DNA from: an uncultured Planctomycetaceae bacterium
GTDB lineage: Bacteria; Planctomycetota; Planctomycetia; Planctomycetales; Planctomycetaceae
Reading direction: 5' to 3'
DNA length: 39,787 nt
Assembly (NCBI GenBank): GCA_903861195.1
Contig: CAIOTJ010000566.1
Coordinates: 1 to 39,787 of the forward strand
The notes below the pieces were generated by a model. The model was not told the DNA's origin and ran no database searches. It was given only the letters and a program-made list of their open reading frames with translations. Shown here piece after piece: positions 23,902 to 32,357 of the stretch (its first letter is position 1; every line of letters begins with the position of its first letter). A program made the position numbers and the translations under genes.

Positions 23902-25701
23902 TCAGTTGCGATCGGCGGCGGGTGCCGGGGGAATCGTGGCCCCCTCAAAGGGGGTCAAACCAGCATTGGACTCGGGCTGCAACAGGCCCGGGTCGTCGAT
24001 CTGAACAATCCGCAGCAGGTCACCCCAGGCATTCCATTGCTCGGTCAGGGATGTGATGTACGTGTTGAGGGCCATCACCAGGTTTTGCTGGGCAACGACC
24101 ACATCCGTATAGGTGACCGAACCTTCCTCGTCGTGACGGCGAACGATACCGATGTACGCCCGGGCCTGATCGGGCAGGATGCGATTGCGATAGGCCTCGA
24201 CCTGGATGCGGGCCGTTTCGTATCGCTGCCAGGCGTCGGCGAGATCGGCCTGCAGTTCGTTGCGGACCCGTTCGAACTCGCGACTAGCACGCGCCTGTTC
24301 CGCGCGGGCCTTCTGGATGTTGCCACGGTTGAGGTCGAAGATGGGAACGGGCACTCCCACCTGCAGATTCCAGGTGGTCCGCTGCACGGGAGGAGTGGTG
24401 GAGTCGTCCTGCACAGCGGTGTAGACCCGCAGGTCGGGAATGCGTTTGCGGTACTGCCGCTCGACCTCCACCTGCGATTGCTGGTTGCGAACCAGGGCGG
24501 TCTGGAGATCGGTATGGCTGGACTGCAGCAGATTCGAAAGCTGGGCGAAGTCGACGATGGGGGCTGAAAAAACAGCCGTTCCCTCGAGATCGCCGGAAGG
24601 CAGACTGGGGTCGCCCACGGCGGATGCCAGCACGAGCCATGCGGCCCGATCGCGGGCCTGGGCCGCCTCGTACGCCGCCCGCGCCTGAATCGCCAGAGCC
24701 CGGATGGGCAGGGGTTCGTAGGGGGCAATCTGTTCCTGTCGCAACTGATCGAGAGGCAGCTCGAAGATGGAGTCCGAGAACTCGGCCAGGGCGCGGGTAA
24801 TCCGCACGTTCTCGCGAGCCACCAGCACCTGATACCAGGCCTTGCGAACGGCGTTCAGTTGGTCGATCCGGGCCTTGCGCAGGTTGAACTCGGCACTGGT
24901 GATGTCGAAGCAGGCCACCTGCTGGGCCAACTGGCGTTTCCCAGCGGTCTGGAACACCTGTTCGACGTAGACCCCGTGATAACCGGCAGTGCCATTGGTG
25001 CGGACGGTGTCAGCCTCGTAACCGACCTGAGGGTTGAAGGGCCGACCGGCCTGCCAGGCCAGACCATCGGCGGCGACTACGGCATTCGCCGCCTGATCGA
25101 CAGCCGGGGCGATGGCCAGGGTGCGGGCTTCCAGCTCGGCCAGGGTGTATCGCAGTCCGGTTTCCGGAATGGCAGGTGCCAACGACGGGAGCGGACCGAA
25201 CGGGGGGAACAGGTTTTCGATCGCCTTCGCGCGGGCCTGGGGATCATCGGCTGGAGGCAGAACCGCCGGGGGAGACTCGGCCCCTGGCAATTCCGGGGGA
25301 AGCTGCAGGCGGCGAGCGAAGGATCGACGATCCGGGCTGCGCCCCGTGACCGGTCCGATGCTGGTACGTCCCGGGGCAACCGACTCTTCCTGGGCGGAGA
25401 CGGGAACCACCTGCGACCCCAGAGCCGGGTCGGCGGACTTGGTCGCGCCAACATCGGTTGTCCGGTTCGGGCTCTGGTTCCCGAGGGACGGGCGGGCGGA
25501 GGAGTGGTTCGGACGGGTGGAGGCCAGAGTTCCCGGGGACGCTTGACGTGCCAGCTGCTCGCCCCGCCCCGGGGGAAGATGGGACGTCAGTGAAGGAGTG
25601 GAACACCCTCCGAGGGTACCGCACAACAGCAGACCAGAGGCCCATGCGTACAGTGCACGCAGTTGAGGACTGCGGGGAACAAGCAGGACAGGGTGTCGCA
25701 T
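23902..25701 (-). CDS. TolC/CusC-like outer membrane efflux lipoprotein
   Basis: A 599-residue outer-membrane-factor protein. The N-terminus has a signal segment and a good lipobox LGGC with C33, as in CusC/OprM-type lipoproteins. An unusual Pro/Ser-rich stretch of about 150 residues follows. Then come two coiled-coil/beta repeats characteristic of the TolC family, with YTLAELEARTLAIAPAVDQ and VGVPVPIFDLNRGNIQKARA as landmarks. Such proteins form the outer channel of tripartite pumps for metals or drugs. No RND pump or periplasmic adaptor gene is next to it, so its partners lie elsewhere or it serves an unusual role. A Cys-rich lipoprotein lies downstream; metal efflux would fit both but is inference. 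Confidence 0.86.
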   Translation of the reverse strand: MRHPVLLVPRSPQLRALYAWASGLLLCGTLGGCSTPSLTSHLPPGRGEQLARQASPGTLASTRPNHSSARPSLGNQSPNRTTDVGATKSADPALGSQVVPVSAQEESVAPGRTSIGPVTGRSPDRRSFARRLQLPPELPGAESPPAVLPPADDPQARAKAIENLFPPFGPLPSLAPAIPETGLRYTLAELEARTLAIAPAVDQAANAVVAADGLAWQAGRPFNPQVGYEADTVRTNGTAGYHGVYVEQVFQTAGKRQLAQQVACFDITSAEFNLRKARIDQLNAVRKAWYQVLVARENVRITRALAEFSDSIFELPLDQLRQEQIAPYEPLPIRALAIQARAAYEAAQARDRAAWLVLASAVGDPSLPSGDLEGTAVFSAPIVDFAQLSNLLQSSHTDLQTALVRNQQSQVEVERQYRKRIPDLRVYTAVQDDSTTPPVQRTTWNLQVGVPVPIFDLNRGNIQKARAEQARASREFERVRNELQADLADAWQRYETARIQVEAYRNRILPDQARAYIGIVRRHDEEGSVTYTDVVVAQQNLVMALNTYITSLTEQWNAWGDLLRIVQIDDPGLLQPESNAGLTPFEGATIPPAPAADRN

Positions 25702-26029
25702 GCAGCACCAAATGTGTCGGCCCAAAAGGGGTTGACGACTCGAAGGAGACCGAACAGGGACAAGTCCCGGTTGACGGCAGTACAAGGGAAGTTCCGCCCC
25801 CAGGTTCGGTCTGTATCAACTGTGTCGGCTGCGAAGTCTGCTCATCCTGAATCAATTGGGAGAGAAAGACAGGGCAACTGGATTTCCCGTTTTTCTGCCA
25901 TGCATCGCGCGCGATCCTCGGGTAGAATTCGAGATTGTCTGCGACCGGAGCGGTCAAACGGCCCGCCAGGGATTGAGACGCGAGTCCGAGCCCCGTCGCG
26001 GTGCTTCCAACGACGCGGTGGATTGAGGC
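25702..26029. other. Divergent region, TolC-like gene and FHA gene
   Basis: 328 bp between divergent genes. On the plus strand TAGAAT (25923-25928) lies about 100 nt before the FHA gene and could be its -10, without a clear -35. No convincing leftward promoter was found. No gene is visible. Confidence 0.35.
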
Positions 26030-27847
26030 GTGACGAGCAACACAGAGTCGGAGAATTTCGCTTGGGCGTGCGGCCAAACGGCACCCATCCGCCTCCAGAT
26101 ACTCGACGCACGTTTAGGAATCACCCGCAGCGTTGAGTTGCCTGGCCCGGTGGCCGTCGTGGGGAGTGGAGAAGACTGCGACCTGTGTCTCCCCCACGCC
26201 GACGTCAGTCGACGCCACGCCTATCTGCAGGTCATTGATGCCCGTTTGGCCTGTTTTGATCTCGACAGCCGCAGTGGCCTTCACTGGGGGAAGAAGTCGA
26301 AACCACGTGGTTTCCTGGCTCCCGGCGAACCGCTGCATATCGGCCCGTACCAGGTAACGCTGATGGGGCCGGTGGGGAACGAGCAACAGATTCCCCTCAG
26401 TCACTCCAAGTTCAGCCTGTGGGACGCCCCAGGGGAACAAACCGTCCCCTTCGTGCTCACGTTTCTCAATGCCCACAGCCGGTCGGGCACCAAGCGGGTC
26501 GTGCGCATCGTAAGACGGGTCACACTGGTGGGCTGGAGTGACCTGTGCAATATGCGGTTGCAGCACAGCAGCGTCGATCGTGTGCACTGCGCCCTTGTGG
26601 TTGCGCAGGGCCAACTTTGGTTGGTCGATCTGAAGTCGGAGAATGTCGCGAGCGTCAATGATGCCCCTGTGCGGATTCACCCGTTGGTGCTGGGAGATCA
26701 ATTACGGCTGGGGAAATTCCTCCTGGCCGTCCGTTCCGCCGATTCCGTTGGAGAAGATGATGAGTCTTCCCTGGCCGCGGATTCGGAAGGGATGGATTCT
26801 CCCGCCGGAGAAGAGTCCCGAGCGATCGCCCCGCGGGGGGCCGATCCCCGACGGCGACCGGGAGGATTGGTTCCCCGGGGAGGCTTGCGGCCCATTGGTC
26901 CGGGAGAGGGACTCACGGTCCCCTCCCCCGCCTCCGAAGGTGCTGAGATCAATTCCGCGGCCCTGATGTCGCACTTCCAAACCATGCAGGCGCAGATGCT
27001 CGAGCATCAGCAGCAGATGATGGCGATGGTGGTGCAGGCGTTCAGCTCGGCCCATACCCGACAGCTCGATGTCATCCGCGAAGAACTGCAACGGGTGAAT
27101 GACCTGAATCGGGAACTTCAGGAGTTGCAAGCCCGCCGCGAAGGTTCCGAATTGGTCGGTCCGGGTGGAGCCCCTCCCCGCGCTCCCGCCGCCGGACCAG
27201 CTGCGGGCGGATTCCCGCCGGTTGGGTTCCCCCCGGGTGCTTTTCCGCCAGGTGCTTTTCCGCCGGGTGTTTTTCCGCCGGGTGTTTTTCCGCCAGGGAT
27301 GTTTCCAGGCATGCTGATGCCTGGTTTCGATCCCTTGGCCCCGCCCCCGCCGGCTCCCCGCATGCCACTTCCGAAGGCCAGTCCGCGTGCGCCCAGGCCC
27401 TCCCGGCCGACAGGGCCCCTGGACCCCGCAAGCCCAGAGTTGGGGGGCTCCTCCGGCTCGGTCCCCAACTTCCCCGGTCCAGGAACCGGCCAACCGTCGG
27501 CTTTGGGGAGTTCCCCCGAACCGTTCCCCACCCAACAGCCCTTTTCGCAGCTGCCGCCGTCGTCACCGACTGCAGCGCAGTTTCCCTTTGGCCCCCCCCC
27601 GAAGACCGGAACGCAGCCACTCGGATCACAGCCATTTCCCGCGGCGCAACCTTCCGGCTCACCCCTGCCCGCCAATCCAGGGACCGCTGCAGGGTTCGAC
27701 CCCATCACTGGTCTGCCAACCGAACCGACTCCCGAAGAGGCCGGGGCTTATCTCGGCGTCAGTGATCGCATCAAGCAACTCGAGACGGAACGCACGTCGC
27801 GCTGGGCCCGCATTCTTCAGTTGCTTAACCCCAGCCCGGGGGGCTGA
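26030..27847 (+). CDS. Double-FHA-domain protein with Pro-rich tail
   Basis: FHA domains bind phosphothreonine peptides and link Ser/Thr kinases to effectors. The 605-residue product has a first FHA-like domain (about 20-110) with VVGSGEDCDLCLPHADVSRRHA. A second follows (about 145-235) with VTLVGWSDLCNMRLQHSSVDRVHC. Next come a charged linker, a Met/Gln-rich helical stretch (about 308-372) likely to form a coiled coil, five FPPGx repeats (400-424) and a long Pro/Ser tail. A short predicted helix closes the protein (DRIKQLETER). No transmembrane segment. GTG at 26030 is the only good upstream start; the ribosome site is weak. Its kinase is not in the window. Confidence 0.8.
   Translation: MTSNTESENFAWACGQTAPIRLQILDARLGITRSVELPGPVAVVGSGEDCDLCLPHADVSRRHAYLQVIDARLACFDLDSRSGLHWGKKSKPRGFLAPGEPLHIGPYQVTLMGPVGNEQQIPLSHSKFSLWDAPGEQTVPFVLTFLNAHSRSGTKRVVRIVRRVTLVGWSDLCNMRLQHSSVDRVHCALVVAQGQLWLVDLKSENVASVNDAPVRIHPLVLGDQLRLGKFLLAVRSADSVGEDDESSLAADSEGMDSPAGEESRAIAPRGADPRRRPGGLVPRGGLRPIGPGEGLTVPSPASEGAEINSAALMSHFQTMQAQMLEHQQQMMAMVVQAFSSAHTRQLDVIREELQRVNDLNRELQELQARREGSELVGPGGAPPRAPAAGPAAGGFPPVGFPPGAFPPGAFPPGVFPPGVFPPGMFPGMLMPGFDPLAPPPPAPRMPLPKASPRAPRPSRPTGPLDPASPELGGSSGSVPNFPGPGTGQPSALGSSPEPFPTQQPFSQLPPSSPTAAQFPFGPPPKTGTQPLGSQPFPAAQPSGSPLPANPGTAAGFDPITGLPTEPTPEEAGAYLGVSDRIKQLETERTSRWARILQLLNPSPGG
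27227..27301 (+). repeat. 15-bp tandem repeat encoding FPPGx
   Basis: Five head-to-tail copies of a 15-mer (consensus TTTTCCGCCGGGTGY) inside the FHA gene, encoding FPPGA, FPPGA, FPPGV, FPPGV, FPPGM at residues 400-424. The copies are almost identical at DNA level in the middle three, which suggests recent slippage expansion. Confidence 0.9.
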
Positions 27848-27919
27848 CATTTCCCCTTGCCCCCCGACGGGCCACCAAGGCGCGAGGGTGGTCGCTGAAC
27901 CGACTCATTTCCCAGATTC

Positions 27920-27951
27920 ACAGCAGAAGTTCTTTACAGCAGAAGATCTTT
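27920..27951. repeat. 16-bp tandem duplication
   Basis: ACAGCAGAAGTTCTTT followed directly by ACAGCAGAAGATCTTT, with a further ACAG starting a third copy. It lies in the 123-bp gap between two convergent genes. Confidence 0.8.
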
Positions 27952-27970
27952 ACAGTCCAACACACCGGCA

Positions 27971-29086
27971 TCAGGGGTTGGCAGCCGGAGTGGTCACGCG
28001 CCCGACCCCAAATTGGTCGCCGGCGGCCACGGGCAGATCTCCGCGGAAGTGGATCTCAATCATCTTTTCGCTGTGAACCTCGCGGCCCCTCTCGTCGGTC
28101 AGGCGGGCGACCGTCTCTCGGGTGGCGACATCGATCACTTCTCCGGTGGAGGGATAGGCCAGCCCGCCGTCGAGGCTGAAGGTGATCCATCCCGGCTGTT
28201 CCCGCACGGGCAAACTGTGCCGCTGCCTGGGGGGCGCCACCGTATTATCAAAGATGTGCAGCCGTTGGTTCGCCGCATCGACCACCCAGACTTCCCGCTC
28301 ATCGGGAGTCAGGCCAATCCCGTGGCTGGGGCAGCCATGCCGTTTGACCACCCCCCGCTCAAATCCCTCGACCATCACGCGGTACAGCCGGGTGCCCCGC
28401 TCGAGGTCGAGAACCTCGAATCCCAGCAGGTCATTGACACAGACATAGGCCCGGGTTGAGCGGCCATTGACGGTCAAGGGACGAATGGCCGCCGAGAGCG
28501 GCCCCGCCTGGCGGACCACCGCGTGGGTTCGCGTGTCGGCGATGAACAGGAAGGGAGACTTCAGCCCCCCCAGGTACATCCAGCGGCCATCCCGGCTAAC
28601 CACCGTGTTGTGGGCCCCGCTGTTCGTTTCGAGCTGGGCCAGGCGGTCTCCCGAGGCGGCATCGAAGACGTTCCAGACCTCTTTCTCCAGCGAGGGGACA
28701 TACACAAACCGGCCATCCGGGGTGATCGACATCCGGTCGGTCCCCTCGGCGGGGGCCCGCTCCCAGAGAATCCGGTCATTGCGCAAATCGAGGCAGTACA
28801 GCTTCGACCGGGTGGTGAAATACAGCCGTCCCGTGGCGGCGCTCGCACAGACTCCCTTGATGTTGTCGGGAGCCTGCTCGCGGCTGGCGGGGGTTTCGAT
28901 CCGCCGCACGAAGCGATGCCCGTCATCAATGTCGAACACCAGGATTCCCGCGCCGCCAAACTCAAGGTAATTGCGGATCCCGGGGGTGACGACATACAGC
29001 AATCTTCGAAGCGGTTCCTCAGCCCGCACCGGGCTGATCCCAATGAGCCACGCCAGCAGAGCCAGAACCAGCCATTGAATGCGCAT
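27971..29086 (-). CDS. Exported YncE-like beta-propeller protein
   Basis: A 371-residue secreted protein. A classical signal peptide (MRIQWLVLALLAWLIGISPVRA) ends with a likely cleavage after A22. The rest is a repeated strand pattern of a YncE/lactonase-type seven-bladed propeller, with blade-end motifs such as DGRFVYVPSLE, DGRWMYLGGL and DEREVWVVDAAN. Members of this fold bind ligands or act as lactonases; no catalytic signature is certain. It lies 99 nt after the DUF1501 gene on the same strand, so both are probably co-transcribed. In Planctomycetes, DUF1501 genes are often near other exported proteins. The function is unknown. Confidence 0.78.
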   Translation of the reverse strand: MRIQWLVLALLAWLIGISPVRAEEPLRRLLYVVTPGIRNYLEFGGAGILVFDIDDGHRFVRRIETPASREQAPDNIKGVCASAATGRLYFTTRSKLYCLDLRNDRILWERAPAEGTDRMSITPDGRFVYVPSLEKEVWNVFDAASGDRLAQLETNSGAHNTVVSRDGRWMYLGGLKSPFLFIADTRTHAVVRQAGPLSAAIRPLTVNGRSTRAYVCVNDLLGFEVLDLERGTRLYRVMVEGFERGVVKRHGCPSHGIGLTPDEREVWVVDAANQRLHIFDNTVAPPRQRHSLPVREQPGWITFSLDGGLAYPSTGEVIDVATRETVARLTDERGREVHSEKMIEIHFRGDLPVAAGDQFGVGRVTTPAANP

Positions 29087-29185
29087 GGGCGGTCACTTCC
29101 GGAAGTGGCGGCCACGGCAGCAGCCGGGCGTTTGGGAGGGGAACGCAGGAAGTGAACACGCGAACGCAACCGCCTCGAAAACCGA

Positions 29186-30550
29186 TCAGGCGAAGAAGTC
29201 GGACTGCACGGTTCCGAAGGGAACCAACCGGTGCGGGCGGTTTTGATTGTCGTAAACCTCGGCCTCGTGATGCACTCCCAGGGCCTGGTAGATGGTGGAG
29301 ATCACATCTCCCGGCACTAGGGGGTTGCTGTTGGGGAAGGCCCCAATCTTGTCGCTGGAGCCATAAATCAGCCCCTCCTTCATCCCTCCCCCTACCAGCT
29401 GCAGGCTGTAACAGAAGTTCCAGTGATCGCGACCGGCGTTGTTGGCGTTGATCTTGGGGGTCCGGCCGAAGTCGCCAAACACCGCCACGAGGGTCCGGTC
29501 GAGCATGCCGCGGTGGTGCAGATCCTCAATCAGGCTGCCGCACGCCGAGTCCAGCTGTGGCAGCAGGGTCTTCTTGAGCGACTGGAAATTGCTGCCGTGG
29601 GTGTCCCAGGTGGCGTTCGCATCCGGGGCCCACGAAATGGTGACCACCCGTGTTCCCGCCTCCACCAGCCTGCGGGCCAGCAGCACGCTTTGCCCGTAGA
29701 TGTTGCGGCCATAGCGCTCGCGAACGGCGTCAGACTCTTCGGTCAGCCGGAACGCCCGCTGCGTCTGCTCGGAAGTGAGAATGTCGAGCGCCCGCTCCTG
29801 CATCTTCTGCATCTCCCCCCCGGCAGTGGCCGCCGTCAGCGCAGGCAGATCGAGCGTTCCGATCAACTGGCGGCGTTGTGCCAGACGCGCGGCCGACACG
29901 TCGCTGCTGGGGCTCAGCTCGGCAATCCGGAAGTCGGCCTCGTTGGGGTTCTTCAAGACAAACAGCGGATCGGTTGAACGCCCCAGGATCCCCCCGAAGA
30001 ACCCTGGCTGCGGAGGCCCTCCCGCCCCTTCCTTCGTGACGTAGGGGAGATGCACGTGGGGGAAGACATCGCGGGCCACCGGGCGCAGCCGGCTCATCAC
30101 CGAGCCCAGGCTGGGATGGTCGTCGGGCCGCGCCCCCCCGCCAATCTCCCCCCGGTCGTGCCCCGTCAACGAGGCATACACCGCCGCCGCATGCGAATTG
30201 TTCACGCTGTGGTGCATGCTGCGCACCACCAGCGACTTGTGCATCCACTGGGCCATCCGCGGCATGTGCTCCGAGCAGAAATAGCCCGGCAGGGAACTGG
30301 CGATTTGCTGAAACTCGCCCCGGATCCCATCGGGAGCGTCGGGCTTCATGTCCCACATATCGAGATGGCTGGGCCCGCCATTCAGGAAGAGCAGGATGCA
30401 CGCGTCGGCCGAAGGCTTCACCAGCCGGGCCTCATCGGCCGCCAGCAGGTCCGTCAGAGAGAGCCCCCCCATCCCGGCCCCCAACAGGCCCCATTTCAGG
30501 CAGCTCCGCCGATTCAACTGCCGCAGTACTTCGGAGGGTATCGCGTTCAT
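29186..30550 (-). CDS. DUF1501 protein, Tat-exported
   Basis: A 454-residue DUF1501 member, a family very abundant in Planctomycetes and of alkaline-phosphatase/sulfatase-like fold. The N-terminus has NRRSCLKWGLLGAGMGGLSL, a Tat-like signal. Core landmarks are CILLFLNGGPSHLDMWDMKP, SHAAAVYASLTGH, TISWAPDANATWDTHG and VAVFGDFGRTPKIN followed by GRDHWNFCYS, with the His/Asp metal-site residues of the fold. ATG at 30550 is chosen because the Tat motif follows it. An extended -10 promoter lies about 50 nt upstream. DUF1501 genes are usually paired with DUF1549/DUF1553 genes; none is adjacent here, and its partner is a beta-propeller gene. Confidence 0.92.
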   Translation of the reverse strand: MNAIPSEVLRQLNRRSCLKWGLLGAGMGGLSLTDLLAADEARLVKPSADACILLFLNGGPSHLDMWDMKPDAPDGIRGEFQQIASSLPGYFCSEHMPRMAQWMHKSLVVRSMHHSVNNSHAAAVYASLTGHDRGEIGGGARPDDHPSLGSVMSRLRPVARDVFPHVHLPYVTKEGAGGPPQPGFFGGILGRSTDPLFVLKNPNEADFRIAELSPSSDVSAARLAQRRQLIGTLDLPALTAATAGGEMQKMQERALDILTSEQTQRAFRLTEESDAVRERYGRNIYGQSVLLARRLVEAGTRVVTISWAPDANATWDTHGSNFQSLKKTLLPQLDSACGSLIEDLHHRGMLDRTLVAVFGDFGRTPKINANNAGRDHWNFCYSLQLVGGGMKEGLIYGSSDKIGAFPNSNPLVPGDVISTIYQALGVHHEAEVYDNQNRPHRLVPFGTVQSDFFA

Positions 30551-30597
30551 CTCACACCGTCTTCCAGCACCTGTCGACCAAGCCCCCAGCCAACCAT

Positions 30598-30606
30598 AGT
30601 ATAACA
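30598..30606 (-). promoter_or_regulatory. Extended -10 promoter of the DUF1501 gene
   Basis: The minus strand reads TGTTATACT, a TGn-extended TATACT box. Transcription would begin near 30591, giving a leader of about 40 nt before the ATG at 30550. This is the same design as the phoH promoter. Confidence 0.5.
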
Positions 30607-30739
30607 GGCGGGTTCGGTCCGAGCCCACTCCGCCGCCTGGATCGGGCGATGGCCCCGGCCCCATCCCCCTGACAGCCCACTCCGCGGTGCAGTCGGCGAA
30701 AGTTCACCGCACACAGCCGGTTGCCCTCCATCCCTCCGC

Positions 30740-31246
30740 ATGATCTGGCTGCTGCTTGTTCTGATTGTGATCCTGGTGACGGTCGTCCAGATTCGATTTG
30801 GACCGCCCGCCACCCGCCCGTTGACCGCCGCCGAGGCCGACCTGGTCACCCGCCTGCGGACCGAATTGCAGCAGGCCCTGGACGAGTCGAGCCATCAGCC
30901 AGCCAACGACCTCCGCCGGGGTCTGGCGCAGATGAAATTACGGGGAGTTTTGCGCGATCCGGGGGACTGCAACGCCCTGACCCGGGGCCGCCGGACCTAC
31001 TTCACCGAGTTCTTCTTCCGGGGAAAATCCCGCTGCCAACAACTCAAGACCCTGCTGTGGGAGGCGATGCGGGTGGCGGGAAACTACGTCGAAGTCGACG
31101 ACTGGCGGGCCTACGCTGCCGCCGAGCGGGATGTCGACCAAGCCTTTCTGGCCATCGCCCCGCGTCTGGGCTGCCTGCATGACCTCCCCCCGGGACTGGC
31201 GATCGTTCCTCAGCACCGCTCCCCCGACAGTTCGCAATCGGCCTGA
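30740..31246 (+). CDS. Hypothetical membrane-anchored protein
   Basis: No family recognised. The 168-residue product begins with a single strongly hydrophobic helix (MIWLLLVLIVILVTVVQIRFG, of which residues 2-17 are membrane-like). A soluble, largely helical part rich in Arg/Ala/Leu follows, with EADLVTRLRTELQQAL and ERDVDQAFLAIAPRLG. It is likely an inner-membrane-anchored cytoplasmic or periplasmic protein. It is divergent from the DUF1501 gene. The codon pattern matches its neighbours, so it is probably real. Confidence 0.65.
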   Translation: MIWLLLVLIVILVTVVQIRFGPPATRPLTAAEADLVTRLRTELQQALDESSHQPANDLRRGLAQMKLRGVLRDPGDCNALTRGRRTYFTEFFFRGKSRCQQLKTLLWEAMRVAGNYVEVDDWRAYAAAERDVDQAFLAIAPRLGCLHDLPPGLAIVPQHRSPDSSQSA

Positions 31247-31546
31247 GCCGGGGCGAGGTCCCCACCGACCCTCCAGAACGTCCAGCTGCGAACAACAAAT
31301 CGCGGCGGAAATGCAGCCGCGAACGCAGCCGAAGAAACCTCGTCAGGCTGACCGGGAAAGTAACGTTCTGCTCCAGGCACATCCCGGGCTCACACGGTCA
31401 CTCCGCCCGGAGACCATGTGCTATCCTCCCCAGCACGCCATCGGATGACCCCAACTCATGGGTCCCGACTCTCGATCAGGACCACCCGCGAGTCTCCTCT
31501 GGGGAATGACGTCTTCGGGTTCCTCCATTGCTCCCTTGCCGCTGCC
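31247..31546. other. Gap before the DUF1801 gene
   Basis: 300 bp with no recognisable gene. The frame of the DUF1801 gene is open back to 31418, but this part does not look like the family. No clear promoter or terminator was found. Confidence 0.35.
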
Positions 31547-32215
31547 ATGACCGGAAAACGCCCGACCCGCAAGACTGGGGCCTCAGCCCCCCCTCCCTCC
31601 CGACAGACTCCCCCCCAAACGGCAACGGGCCAACAATCGGTCGCTCCTGCATCCAGTTCATCGCGGGCCGTCGGCCAGCCCCCATCGCAGCCGACCGCCG
31701 CGAAGAGAACCGCCGCCCAGGCCGCCAAGGGCAAGGCCACGACCGCCAAGGCCGCCGCAAAAAAGCCTGCGGTTCGAAAACAAACCCCTCCCCGGGGTGG
31801 CCCGGCCAAGGTCCGGTTGCTGTCCGGGGGAAACCCGCAGATCGCCAAGGCCGACGGAGATGCTCCCGTCCAGGCCTACATCGCCGCTCTCTCGGGGTGG
31901 AAGCGGGAACTGGCCGCACAACTGGACCAGCTCATCACGAAAGTCGTCCCCGGGGTCCAAAAAGCGGTCAAGTGGAACTCGCCGTTCTATGGTGTGGAAG
32001 GAGAGGGCTGGTTCCTCGGCGTGCATACCTTCACCCGTTATCTCAAGGTCTGTTTCTTCAAAGGGACCTCCTTGCAACCGCTCCCCCCGGTCGCCAGTGC
32101 GAGTGGTGAAGCCCGCTACTTGCATCTCTCGGACCAGGAACCCTTCGATGCCTCCCTGCTGGCCGACTGGATTCGCCAGGCGGCTGCGATTCCCGGCTGG
32201 AAGATGGGCGGATGA
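31547..32215 (+). CDS. DUF1801 protein with histone-H1-like tail
   Basis: The C-terminal half (about 95-222) is a DUF1801/YdhG-like domain: APVQAYIAALSGWKRELA, KVVPGVQKAVKWNSPFYGVEG, GVHTFTRYLKVCFFKG, then a helical end. The first 90 residues are Lys/Ala/Pro/Ser-rich, with AAKRTAAQAAKGKATTAKAAA and KKPAVRKQ, the look of bacterial histone-H1-like (AK-repeat) tails that bind DNA. This joins a nucleic-acid-binding-type tail to a domain whose role is unknown. The start at 31547 is chosen as the first Met next to the basic tail; the 43 codons upstream are unlike it. No Walker or catalytic motifs were seen. Confidence 0.78.
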   Translation: MTGKRPTRKTGASAPPPSRQTPPQTATGQQSVAPASSSSRAVGQPPSQPTAAKRTAAQAAKGKATTAKAAAKKPAVRKQTPPRGGPAKVRLLSGGNPQIAKADGDAPVQAYIAALSGWKRELAAQLDQLITKVVPGVQKAVKWNSPFYGVEGEGWFLGVHTFTRYLKVCFFKGTSLQPLPPVASASGEARYLHLSDQEPFDASLLADWIRQAAAIPGWKMGG

Positions 32216-32357
32216 CGGTCGGCCCCCCAGCGATCGTGGTCTGGTCCGCGGCGGGCGGCGATTTCCAGCCGGTGGACGGTTAGAATCTCGACGATCCCAC
32301 CCCGGCGAACCGGGAGGCTCCGACCGCGTGCGTTACTCTTTCCCATGAGGCCCTCGC

